A stretch of DNA of 57,996 nucleotides from an uncultured Bacteroidia bacterium (GTDB lineage: Bacteria; Bacteroidota; Bacteroidia; J057; CALDDN01), in contig CALDDN010000024.1 of assembly GCA_937936615.1 (NCBI GenBank), positions 1 through 57,996 of the forward strand, written 5' to 3'. Each line of letters opens with the position of its first letter. Within the stretch, counting starts at the first letter, position 1. The notes beneath the pieces were generated by a model. That model ran no database searches and was not told the DNA's origin. It saw nothing but the letters and a program-made list of their open reading frames with translations. Below, piece after piece: positions 18,446 to 25,812 of the stretch. A program made the translations under genes and the position numbers.

Positions 18446-18700
18446 ATGCCCAACAAAAAATCTGCCCTTAAACGCACGCGGCAGAGCGAAAAACGCCGCC
18501 TGCGTAACCGTTCGCGCCTCGTTTCGGCCCGCAATCAGGTCAAGCGGCTCATCAAGATGACCGACAAAGCCGAAGCCGAAAAGCTGCTGCCCGATGTGGT
18601 GTCCCGCCTCGACAAGCTGGCCCAGAAGAATATCATTCATAAAAACACGGCCGCCAACCAGAAGTCGCGTCTCGTCAAGTTTGTCAACGCCCTGAGCTGA
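18446..18700 (+). CDS. rpsT: 30S ribosomal protein S20
   Basis: An 84-aa, strongly basic protein that binds 16S rRNA. The family pattern is clear: MPNKKSALKRTRQSEKRRLRN at the start and HKNTAANQKSRLVK near the end, with all-helical composition. It is followed after 10 nt by radC, so both may be transcribed together. Confidence 0.97.
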   Translation: MPNKKSALKRTRQSEKRRLRNRSRLVSARNQVKRLIKMTDKAEAEKLLPDVVSRLDKLAQKNIIHKNTAANQKSRLVKFVNALS

Positions 18701-18710
18701 GGGCTGCCCC

Positions 18711-19412
18711 ATGAACGCCCTCGGGTCGATCAAAGCCTGGAACGCGCAGGACCGCCCCCGCGAGAAACTTCTCGAACGGGGTCCGTCGGCTCTGACCGAT
18801 GCCGAGTTGATAGCCCTGCTCATCGGCTCGGGCACGCGCGAGCACACTGCCGTGCAGGTGGGGCAGGAACTGATCCGCCAGTTTGGCGGCCTGCGCACAC
18901 TGGCGGTGGCTGCGGTGCCCGAACTGACACGCGTGCGTGGCATCGGCGAAGCCAAGGCCATTACCCTCGTAGCGGCTTTTGAGCTGGCCCGCCGCAAGGA
19001 ACGCGACCAGCTGCGCGATCAGCCCCTCGAAAGCCCCGCCGCGGTTGCCGACTACGTGCGGCCCCGCATCGGCGAGCTGCCCCACGAGGTGTTTTACGTG
19101 CTTTTCCTCAACCGGCGGCATCGCGTGCTGGCCGAAAAACTCATGTTTTCGGGCGGCATCAGCGTCTCGGTGGTCGATGTGCGGATGGTCTTCCGCGAAG
19201 CTCTCAATCATCTGGCCTCGGCACTAGTGGTGTGCCACAACCACCCTTCGGGTTCGACCCAGCCCAGCCCGCAGGATCACGACATCACCCGCCGCCTCGA
19301 AGCCGCGGGGCGTACCCTCGACATCCCCCTGCTCGACCACGTCATCGTAACGGCCACGGGGTTTTATTCCTTTGCCGACGCGGGTTTGATTCAACAGCCG
19401 GCTTCCCGATGA
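18711..19412 (+). CDS. radC: RadC/JAB-family protein
   Basis: A 233-aa protein with a helix-hairpin-helix-like N-terminal part (residues 40-90, RGIGEAKAITLVAAFELARR) and a C-terminal JAB1/MPN metal-binding domain. The JAMM signature is HNHPSGSTQPSPQD. The family is named for a historical DNA-repair assignment, but its biochemical role is not settled. The stop codon overlaps the ruvX start (ATGA), which indicates translational coupling. Confidence 0.93.
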   Translation: MNALGSIKAWNAQDRPREKLLERGPSALTDAELIALLIGSGTREHTAVQVGQELIRQFGGLRTLAVAAVPELTRVRGIGEAKAITLVAAFELARRKERDQLRDQPLESPAAVADYVRPRIGELPHEVFYVLFLNRRHRVLAEKLMFSGGISVSVVDVRMVFREALNHLASALVVCHNHPSGSTQPSPQDHDITRRLEAAGRTLDIPLLDHVIVTATGFYSFADAGLIQQPASR

Positions 19413-19822
19413 AACGCACCATTGGCATCGACTACGGCGCGAAACGCTGCGGCCTGGCCCGAACCGATGCCCTGGGCCTCATGGCCCATTACCTGGAACC
19501 CTGCGCGACGGCCGAGCTGCTGGACCGCCTCGATGCTCTGGCCCTCGAAACGCCCTTCGACCGGCTGGTGCTGGGTCTGCCCCAGCGTTTTGACCTTCGG
19601 CCCACCCACAGCACCGAGGCCGTTCTGACGCTGGCCCAGCAGCTGCGCGAACGCTATCCCGAAGCCGAAGTCGTGCTTTGGGACGAACGGCTGACCAGCA
19701 AACTGGCCCGCCAGGTGCTGCACGCCAGCGGGCTGCCCCGCCGCCGCCGCGAGCGCAAAGACGAAATCAACAGCGTAAGTGCCACGCTCATTTTACAGAA
19801 TTACCTCGACAGCCGGTCATGA
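19409..19822 (+). CDS. ruvX: RuvX/YqgF family RNase H-like nuclease
   Basis: 137 residues with an RNase H-like fold: TIGIDYGAKRCGLARTD holds the first catalytic Asp, LVLGLPQRFD the second strand, VVLWDERLTSKLA the Glu, and RRERKDEINSVSATLIL the C-terminal Asp region. Members process 16S rRNA 5' ends and have been proposed as Holliday-junction resolvases. ATG 19409 overlaps the radC TGA; the 59 extra N-terminal residues in the track are radC read in another frame. The def start overlaps its stop. Confidence 0.94.
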   Translation: MKRTIGIDYGAKRCGLARTDALGLMAHYLEPCATAELLDRLDALALETPFDRLVLGLPQRFDLRPTHSTEAVLTLAQQLRERYPEAEVVLWDERLTSKLARQVLHASGLPRRRRERKDEINSVSATLILQNYLDSRS

Positions 19823-20400
19823 TCCTGCCCATCATCGCCTACGGCAACGCCGTTTTGCGGCAAAAAAATCAGGAGGTCGGCCCCAACACCCCTGACCTCG
19901 AAACTTTTATCGGAGATCTTTTTGAGACGATGGACAATGCCTCAGGGGTGGGGCTGGCTGCCCCGCAGGTGGGGCGTTCGCTGCGGCTCTTCGTCGTCGA
20001 CGGGGGGCCAATGGCCGAACGTTACCCCGGCGAGCCGGAGCTGCTTACTTTCCGTCAGGTTTTTCTCAACCCGCAGATTCTGCAGCAGGAGGGCGAGCCT
20101 TGGGCCTTTGAGGAAGGTTGCCTGAGCATCCCGGGCATCCGGGAAAGCGTTTCGCGCAAGCCCCAGCTCACCATCCGCTACTGCGACGCGCAGTTCAACG
20201 AGCGCACCGAAACCTACAGCGGTATCCGTGCCCGCATTATCCAGCACGAGTACGACCACCTGGAGGGGGTGTTGTTCATCGATTACCTGAGTCCGCTCAA
20301 AAAGCAGCTGCTGCAGCCCAAGCTCCAGCGTATTGCCCGCGGGGCCATGCAGGAGGATTACCCCATGAGCTACACGCGTCGCACGCGTGCCCGCCGCTGA
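19819..20400 (+). CDS. def: Peptide deformylase
   Basis: A 193-aa metalloenzyme that removes the formyl group from nascent N-terminal methionine. All three motifs are present: GVGLAAPQVG, EGCLSIPG (Cys ligand) and HEYDHLEG (two His ligands and the catalytic Glu). MILPIIAYG is the family start, so ATG 19819 is used; it overlaps the ruvX stop as ATGA. The track's longer N-terminus is a ruvX shadow. It ends the rpsT-radC-ruvX-def run and converges with the HD-domain gene. Confidence 0.97.
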   Translation: MILPIIAYGNAVLRQKNQEVGPNTPDLETFIGDLFETMDNASGVGLAAPQVGRSLRLFVVDGGPMAERYPGEPELLTFRQVFLNPQILQQEGEPWAFEEGCLSIPGIRESVSRKPQLTIRYCDAQFNERTETYSGIRARIIQHEYDHLEGVLFIDYLSPLKKQLLQPKLQRIARGAMQEDYPMSYTRRTRARR

Positions 20401-20430
20401 TCAGGGCGATGGGGTTTGGGGGGGCTTGAG

Positions 20431-22674
20431 TCAGACGACCATTGGGCGGGGGGGAGCGGCCTCTGGGTATTTGATGCGGCTGTGGTGGATGCTCTGGAGC
20501 AGGGCCACCAGCTCGCGTTTGATGATGCTCAGGTCGTGGAAGGTGAGCTGGGCCTCGTCGAGCTGGTGGTCGTTGATCTTGGCGGTGATGATGTTGTGCA
20601 CCAGGCGGCTGATGTCTTCGGCGGTGGGGTTATCGAGGCTGCGGGCGGCTGCTTCGACCGAGTCGGCCAGCATGACGATGGCCAGTTCCTTGGTCGAGGG
20701 CAGGGGACCCGGATAGCGGAACTGCTGTTCGTCGGTGGACTTGGGGGGCAGGGGCAGTTCCAGATGCTTGCGGTAGAAGAACTCGACGCGGGAGGTGCCG
20801 TGGTGGGTGAGGATGAACTCGACGATTTCCTCGGGCAGGCGTTTCTCGCGGGCCAGCTCGGCTCCGTGGACGACGTGGTCGATGATGATGCGGGCACTTT
20901 CGAGTGGGCTGAGACCTTCGTGGGGGCTGGTATCCGATTTCTGGTTTTCGGTAAAAAACTCGGCTCTGGCCATCTTGCCGATGTCGTGAAAGAGGCCCCC
21001 CACGTGCACGAGTACGGGATTGGCACCGATGCGCTTGGCCACTTCCTCGGCGATGTTGGCCACCTGCAGGCTGTGCTGGTAGGTGCCCGGGGCTTTGCGG
21101 GCCAGCTCTTTGAGCACCGGATGGTCGGTGTCGAGCAGTTCCATGAACGTGAGGTCGGAGGTCAGCCCGAAAAAGCGTTCGATGAAGTAGATGAGTGGAT
21201 AGGTGCCCAGCGTGAAAGCGACGTTGACGACAAAGAGGATCAGGTTGGCATAGGGAATGTCAATCAGGCTGCCTTTCTGGTAGAGCTGGTAGGCGATGAA
21301 GGTGGCGCAGTAGGCCAGCAGGGCGATACCGGCCGTCTGAAAGAACTGCGCCCGCCGCTTGAGCCGCGTGAGGTTGAAGACGACCATCGAGCCGGCCACC
21401 ATCTGCACCAGAAAAACCTCGAAGTTACTTTGGCAGATCAGCCCGGCCAGAATCGAGAGGATGGTATTACTGAAATAAGCTACGCGGTCGTCGAAAAAGA
21501 CGGTGATCATCAGGGGGGCCATGCACAGGGGCACGATGAAAACCAGGTTGAGTTCGAGGGATGAACCGTTTTGCAGTGCGATATTCTGCACGGCGGTCAG
21601 CAGCGCGAGCATCAGCAGGTAGATGCTGAAGAGCAGCAGGAAGCCCCGTCGCCGGTAGTAGATGCGGCGGCGGTTGAGCCGCAGGAAGAAGGCCACCATC
21701 GTTACGAGCAGCACCACCAGCACCAGCTGGCCTACAAAGCGCAGGCTCTCGGCCGTGCGGTCGCTGCCGGCCTGGAAGAGCTCGAAGCTCAAGGCCCGCA
21801 GTTGCCGGGCCCGCTCGGCGGTGATGGGTTCGCCCGGGCGGATGATTACCTCGCCCTGCTTGACAACGCCGTAGTGGGGCAGCACCATGGCCAGGGCGGC
21901 TTGCCGCTCGGCTTCGTTAAGCTCCTCGCTATAGGCGTAGTTGGGCTTGACAAAGTAAAAAATAGTTTGCTGAACCATGCGGGCCTCTTCGCCCTCCAAA
22001 TCCTTGAGTTTATCCTGGGTGTAGGTGAGCAGGCGGCTGCGGTCGAAGACCTGGCTCACTTCGCGCCGCCGTTTTTCGAGGCCCGGTTTGCTGCGCAGCG
22101 AGAGGTAGGGACTGTTCAGCTCGCTGACCTGCCGGTCGATGTAACCTATCCGATAGATCTGTTCCATCAGCTGGGAAGCCCGCTCGGCATTGCGCCGCAG
22201 CAGATCGGGCCGTTCGACGTAGTGGCGGAACAGCTCGGGGGGCAGTGTCGGGCGCAGTTCACTGGTCCGGAGTTCGCCGCCGGTGCGCCGCTGCTGCTGC
22301 ACCAGTTCCTGCAGCTGCTCGAACCAGTCGGCCAGCTTCTGCTGCTGGGTTTCGGCTACGCCCGCCTGCTCGAGAAAGACGGCGGGCAGGCTGGCCGCTA
22401 CCTGGGCTTTTTCCTCGCGGTAGGCGGCCTCGTCCTTGCGGATCGGGAAATCGAAGGGGGCCACTACCTCGCTCTGCTGCCACACCTGGCCTACTTCGTA
22501 GGTGGCAAACTGCCCCGAACGGCCGGGCAGCAGCAGGGCCGTAGCCAGAGCAAAGCCTGAAAGTACGGCCAGGCGGAAATACGAGCGGTTGTAGATCAGG
22601 TGCGCGAAGAGGCTGAACCGCCCCAAGCCCTTGGCCCGCTCCATCCAGGGCGGTAGCTGCTCTTTCGAGATCAT
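20431..22674 (-). CDS. 7TM receptor-type HD-domain phosphodiesterase (PgpH-like)
   Basis: A 747-aa membrane protein. One N-terminal transmembrane helix (about 30-50) is followed by an extracytoplasmic domain of about 250 residues, seven membrane helices (about 315-500) and a cytoplasmic HD domain. The metal motif is VGGLFHDIGKMARAEFF, with an upstream His in TYQHSLQVANIAEEVA. Proteins of this design (7TMR-HD, PgpH) hydrolyse cyclic di-AMP in Firmicutes and are widespread in Bacteroidota. Activity here is inferred from the intact HD motif. It is convergent with def (30 nt apart). A near-consensus TAACTTAG lies 3 nt before its ATG. Confidence 0.88.
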   Translation of the reverse strand: MISKEQLPPWMERAKGLGRFSLFAHLIYNRSYFRLAVLSGFALATALLLPGRSGQFATYEVGQVWQQSEVVAPFDFPIRKDEAAYREEKAQVAASLPAVFLEQAGVAETQQQKLADWFEQLQELVQQQRRTGGELRTSELRPTLPPELFRHYVERPDLLRRNAERASQLMEQIYRIGYIDRQVSELNSPYLSLRSKPGLEKRRREVSQVFDRSRLLTYTQDKLKDLEGEEARMVQQTIFYFVKPNYAYSEELNEAERQAALAMVLPHYGVVKQGEVIIRPGEPITAERARQLRALSFELFQAGSDRTAESLRFVGQLVLVVLLVTMVAFFLRLNRRRIYYRRRGFLLLFSIYLLMLALLTAVQNIALQNGSSLELNLVFIVPLCMAPLMITVFFDDRVAYFSNTILSILAGLICQSNFEVFLVQMVAGSMVVFNLTRLKRRAQFFQTAGIALLAYCATFIAYQLYQKGSLIDIPYANLILFVVNVAFTLGTYPLIYFIERFFGLTSDLTFMELLDTDHPVLKELARKAPGTYQHSLQVANIAEEVAKRIGANPVLVHVGGLFHDIGKMARAEFFTENQKSDTSPHEGLSPLESARIIIDHVVHGAELAREKRLPEEIVEFILTHHGTSRVEFFYRKHLELPLPPKSTDEQQFRYPGPLPSTKELAIVMLADSVEAAARSLDNPTAEDISRLVHNIITAKINDHQLDEAQLTFHDLSIIKRELVALLQSIHHSRIKYPEAAPPRPMVV

Positions 22675-22677
22675 AAA

Positions 22678-22685
22678 CTAAGTTA
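22678..22685 (-). promoter_or_regulatory. Near-consensus -7 box (TAACTTAG) abutting the HD gene
   Basis: One mismatch to TAnnTTTG, ending 3 nt before the start codon. No -33 TTG was found at normal spacing. Listed because the same close placement recurs in the window. Confidence 0.35.
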
Positions 22686-22809
22686 AGGAATTAACGGCCC
22701 GCAGCCGCGGTAGACCCGCAAAAAGGCACTCGAGGGCGGCCCTTTTGGTGGGTCTGAGGCTTGACGGACGGGGACCTCTGCCGGCGGCCGGCCTGCCGAC
22801 CGCCGAGGG

Positions 22810-22959
22810 CTAGCCGCGCAGCCAGCTCAGCAGCGCATCGGCCCCGAAATAGAATACGACGAGCCAGCCGATGCCTTTCAGAAAAAAGAACAGGAAAGCC
22901 GCCAGGCCCATGCGCTTGAGCCATCGCGGAAGTTGAAAGAAGCCGGCTGACGATTTCAT
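22810..22959 (-). CDS. 49-aa single-pass membrane microprotein
   Basis: Not in the ORF track. The minus strand reads MKSSAGFFQLPRWLKRMG, then a continuous hydrophobic helix (LAAFLFFFLKGIGWLVVFYF), then GADALLSWLRG and a stop. The layout (amphipathic basic N-terminus, one helix of about 20 residues, short tail) fits a small inner-membrane protein. It begins 78 nt downstream of the sensor kinase gene on the same strand, with a promoter-like TTG-21 nt-GAACTTTG 5 nt before its ATG. The 125 nt between its stop and the HD gene is noncoding. Function is unknown. Confidence 0.6.
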   Translation of the reverse strand: MKSSAGFFQLPRWLKRMGLAAFLFFFLKGIGWLVVFYFGADALLSWLRG

Positions 22960-22964
22960 GAATG

Positions 22965-22972
22965 CAAAGTTC
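22965..22972 (-). promoter_or_regulatory. Near-consensus -7 box (GAACTTTG) of the microprotein
   Basis: One mismatch to TAnnTTTG, 5 nt before the ATG at 22959. A TTG lies 21 nt upstream of the box. Moderate support for a dedicated promoter. Confidence 0.4.
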
Positions 22973-23037
22973 TAGACTAATTTCTCTTTATACCAATTCT
23001 AAACAAAAAAAACTCGTCCCTCGTTCAGTCGGTCCGA

Positions 23038-25686
23038 TCAGGCTAGCAGGTTGCGGTAGGCCGCCTCATTGCCCGAGAGGGCTGCCGATTCGAGGGCGGC
23101 CTTCCAGCTGGCGACGCCGGCTTCGGCTTCGGGCAGGTTATCCAGCACATCGAGCACTTCGGAAATCGAATAGAGCGGCAGGGCCTGCAGTCGCTTCAAA
23201 GCGTCCGTGTGCGCGGCACGGTAGGCCGCCGAAAGCGTGGCCGGCTCGGGTTCAAGCTGTTTGACCGTACTTATGTTTGCATTTTCTTCCATAAGCCAAA
23301 CGTTTGGCAGGTTAAAACTAAAAATCGTATACCGCCCCACCTCCGACTCCACGCCGATTTGCCCGCCGTGGGCTTCGACGGTCAGGCGGCAGAACGTCAG
23401 GCCCAGGCCCGTACTGCGCAGTTTGCCCGACGCCTGCCCGCCATCCACCTGCGAAAACTTGTCGAAGATCCGTTCGAGCTGGTCGGGCGGAATGCCCCGT
23501 CCGTGATCGGTTACGCGGAATACCGCGCCGCGCTCCTGATGCGCAACCGCTTCAATTTCGATGCGATCGCCGGTGGGGGCGTATTTGATGGCGTTGGTCA
23601 GCAGGTTGACCAGCACCCGAACGATGAGTTCGCCGTCGGCCTCGACGGTCAGGCGGGGGTCGGCTTTCAGCTCGAAGCCGATCTGCTTCTGTACGGCCAG
23701 GAAGTCGGTCTGATCGACGGCCTGCACGATGAGGGCGGCGGCCGGTTGGGGGGCGGGTTTGAGTACGAAGGCGGCCTCTTCGTACTTCTGGATGTCGAGC
23801 AGGTTGAGCACCAGCTGGCTCATCTGCTGGCCCGCCCCGCGGATGACGTTCAGACGGCTGGCTTCGGGGGGCAGGGCGGCCATGGCCAGCACGGCGTTGA
23901 GGGGATTCTTGAGGTCGTGGACGATCATCCCCGTCAGCTGCTCTTTCATGCGGTCGAGTTCGACGAGGCGGTCGTTGGTGCTGTTGAGCTGGTCGCGCTG
24001 GGCGATAATCTCGCTGTTCTGGGCTTCGATCTCGGCTTTCTGTTGGCTGATGTGCTCGTTGAGCAGGCGCAAATCGGCATTGGCCTGCAGTTCCTTGAGG
24101 CGCGAGCGGTAGAGGATGTAGGCGATGGCCAACAGCAGCAGCAGGCCCACGGCGGCCGAGATCAGGAGGAATTGCTGGCTTTCCAGCTCGGCCTCTTTGG
24201 CGATGCGCTCGCGTTCCAGCCGCTCGAAGATGGCCAGGTTGGCCAGACTGTCGCGCTCGCGCTGGCGGTCGCGCTCTGCGATCTGCTGCGAGAGGCGCAG
24301 GCTTCTGGCTTCGAGCAGGGCCTGCTGCTGCGCATTGGCCAGACTGTCCTGAATGAATTTAGTTCGTTGTTCTTTGAGGATCACGTCTTTGCGCAGCCGA
24401 TCGGCATCGAGGCGCGAAATTTTGAGGTCCCGTTTGGTCAGTTCTTTTTCGGCTTCGAACTGGGCTTCGAGGCGGCCCAGGGCGCGGGCCTGCTCGTTGC
24501 TGCGCGTCGAATCGACGTAGCGTAGAAACAGCTGGTGGGCTGCAAAGGCTGCCTCCCACTTGCCCCGCGCGGAGTCCGCCTGGTAGAGGGCTTTGGCCGC
24601 CTCCCGCTTGTATTCGAGGTTGTCGACGGCCTGAGCCAGGGTCAGAGCCTGTTGCGCATACCAGTGGGCCGAATCGGTGGCTCCCAGCAGCAGGTGCAGC
24701 GTCGATAGTTTGGCCTGATCGATGGCCATGCGCGGCCGGTCGCCCAGGGCCTGCCCCATCAGGTAGCTGCGGCGAAAGAACGAAAGTGCCGATTCCAGCT
24801 GGCCCCGGTTCATGTGGATCGAACCGATGTTGCTCAGGCAGTTGGCCGCACTTGCCCGATTGCCCAGCTTCATGTAGAGGGCCAGGCTGGCTTGTAACTG
24901 CGCGAGGGCTGCGTCGTAATCGCCCTTGCGGGCCTCGAGCATGCCGATGTTGTTGAGTACCGAGGCGATCCCCGAGGGGTGGCCTGCCACTTCAAACATT
25001 GCCAGGCTGCGCTTGAAATATTCCAGAGCCAGATCGTCCTGTCCCTGTTTTTCGTAGACCCCTCCAATGTTTTTGAGGCAGGCAGCCACGCGGTCGGGCC
25101 TGCCCAGCTTCTCCGTAAGCTGCAAGGTGGCCAGAAATTGCTGCAGGGCCTCGGCGTATTCCCCGCGGTGCAGGTGAACGAGGCCGATGTTCGAGCGCGT
25201 GCGGCTTTCGCTCTCGCGGTTGCCTGCCTGCTGGCTCAGGGCCACGGCTTGGTAATAATGCTCCAGGGCCTCGACAAAGCGGCCCTGCTGATAGTACAGA
25301 TTTCCGATGTTGGACCGCGTTGACGACTCGCCCTCGAGGTCGCCCACTTCTTTCCGGATGGGCAGGCTTTGCTGATAACAGGACAGGGCCTTGTCGTATT
25401 CCCCCAAAAAGAAATGGCCATTGCCCAGGTTGTTGAGGCACATCGCTTCCCCTTTGCGGTCGCCGTGTTTCCGGCAGATGTCCAGCCCCCGGGTACCCGC
25501 TTCGAAGCTTTCGGCCATCTGGCCCGCTTTGCGCAGTTCGACACCCAACCAGCATAGGCTGCGTCCCCGCGTCGTATCGATCCGCGTCGTTTCGATCACG
25601 CGCCGCAGTGAGTCGATTTTTGCTGGCTGGGCCACCAATGCAACCCAGTCCAGCAACAGCCACAGGAGGACAGCCCCAAGCCTCAT
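23038..25686 (-). CDS. TPR-containing sensor histidine kinase
   Basis: An 882-aa two-component kinase. Residues 1-20 are a signal peptide. Six to eight tetratricopeptide repeats occupy about 40-385 (units such as CLNNLGNGHFFLGEYDKALS). Coiled coil covers 390-500, one transmembrane helix 502-522 (FLLISAAVGLLLLLAIAYIL), and coiled coil 523-580. The dimerisation domain has the H-box MIVHDLKNPLNA (His near 589). The ATPase domain has N-box LLTNAIKYAP, G1 DHGRGIPP, F-box FDKFSQVD and G2 GLGLTFCR. A tail of about 85 residues follows. No response regulator is adjacent, so it is an orphan. The TPRs are predicted periplasmic and may sense a protein or peptide. Confidence 0.92.
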   Translation of the reverse strand: MRLGAVLLWLLLDWVALVAQPAKIDSLRRVIETTRIDTTRGRSLCWLGVELRKAGQMAESFEAGTRGLDICRKHGDRKGEAMCLNNLGNGHFFLGEYDKALSCYQQSLPIRKEVGDLEGESSTRSNIGNLYYQQGRFVEALEHYYQAVALSQQAGNRESESRTRSNIGLVHLHRGEYAEALQQFLATLQLTEKLGRPDRVAACLKNIGGVYEKQGQDDLALEYFKRSLAMFEVAGHPSGIASVLNNIGMLEARKGDYDAALAQLQASLALYMKLGNRASAANCLSNIGSIHMNRGQLESALSFFRRSYLMGQALGDRPRMAIDQAKLSTLHLLLGATDSAHWYAQQALTLAQAVDNLEYKREAAKALYQADSARGKWEAAFAAHQLFLRYVDSTRSNEQARALGRLEAQFEAEKELTKRDLKISRLDADRLRKDVILKEQRTKFIQDSLANAQQQALLEARSLRLSQQIAERDRQRERDSLANLAIFERLERERIAKEAELESQQFLLISAAVGLLLLLAIAYILYRSRLKELQANADLRLLNEHISQQKAEIEAQNSEIIAQRDQLNSTNDRLVELDRMKEQLTGMIVHDLKNPLNAVLAMAALPPEASRLNVIRGAGQQMSQLVLNLLDIQKYEEAAFVLKPAPQPAAALIVQAVDQTDFLAVQKQIGFELKADPRLTVEADGELIVRVLVNLLTNAIKYAPTGDRIEIEAVAHQERGAVFRVTDHGRGIPPDQLERIFDKFSQVDGGQASGKLRSTGLGLTFCRLTVEAHGGQIGVESEVGRYTIFSFNLPNVWLMEENANISTVKQLEPEPATLSAAYRAAHTDALKRLQALPLYSISEVLDVLDNLPEAEAGVASWKAALESAALSGNEAAYRNLLA

Positions 25687-25701
25687 TATTTTGTAATGGC
25701 T

Positions 25702-25733
25702 TAAACTTAAGCAGGACCGGCGAAAATTCCAAA
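25702..25733 (-). promoter_or_regulatory. Promoter candidate of the sensor kinase gene
   Basis: On the minus strand TTTG (25733-25730) and TAAGTTTA (25709-25702) are 20 nt apart, close to the -33/-7 arrangement TTTG...TAnnTTTG. The -7 box has one mismatch. It lies 15 nt from the ATG. Confidence 0.45.
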
Positions 25734-25812
25734 AATCAATCTGTCATCCGGGCGTGGTGTTCCACCTATCCGGTACCGCAACTCAAGCCAGTTTAGCCGA
25801 ATCGGAATTGAC

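Noticed and set aside
20416-21564. 382-aa plus-strand ORF opposite the HD-domain gene (with 21571-22560)
   Set aside because: Both are antisense readings of the 747-aa HD protein, rich in Gly/Val/Asp with no domain.
22691-22924. 77-aa minus ORF in the track between the kinase and HD genes
   Set aside because: It overlaps the 49-aa membrane ORF in another frame and is an Arg/Gly/Ala-rich shadow; the 49-aa frame has the coherent transmembrane pattern.
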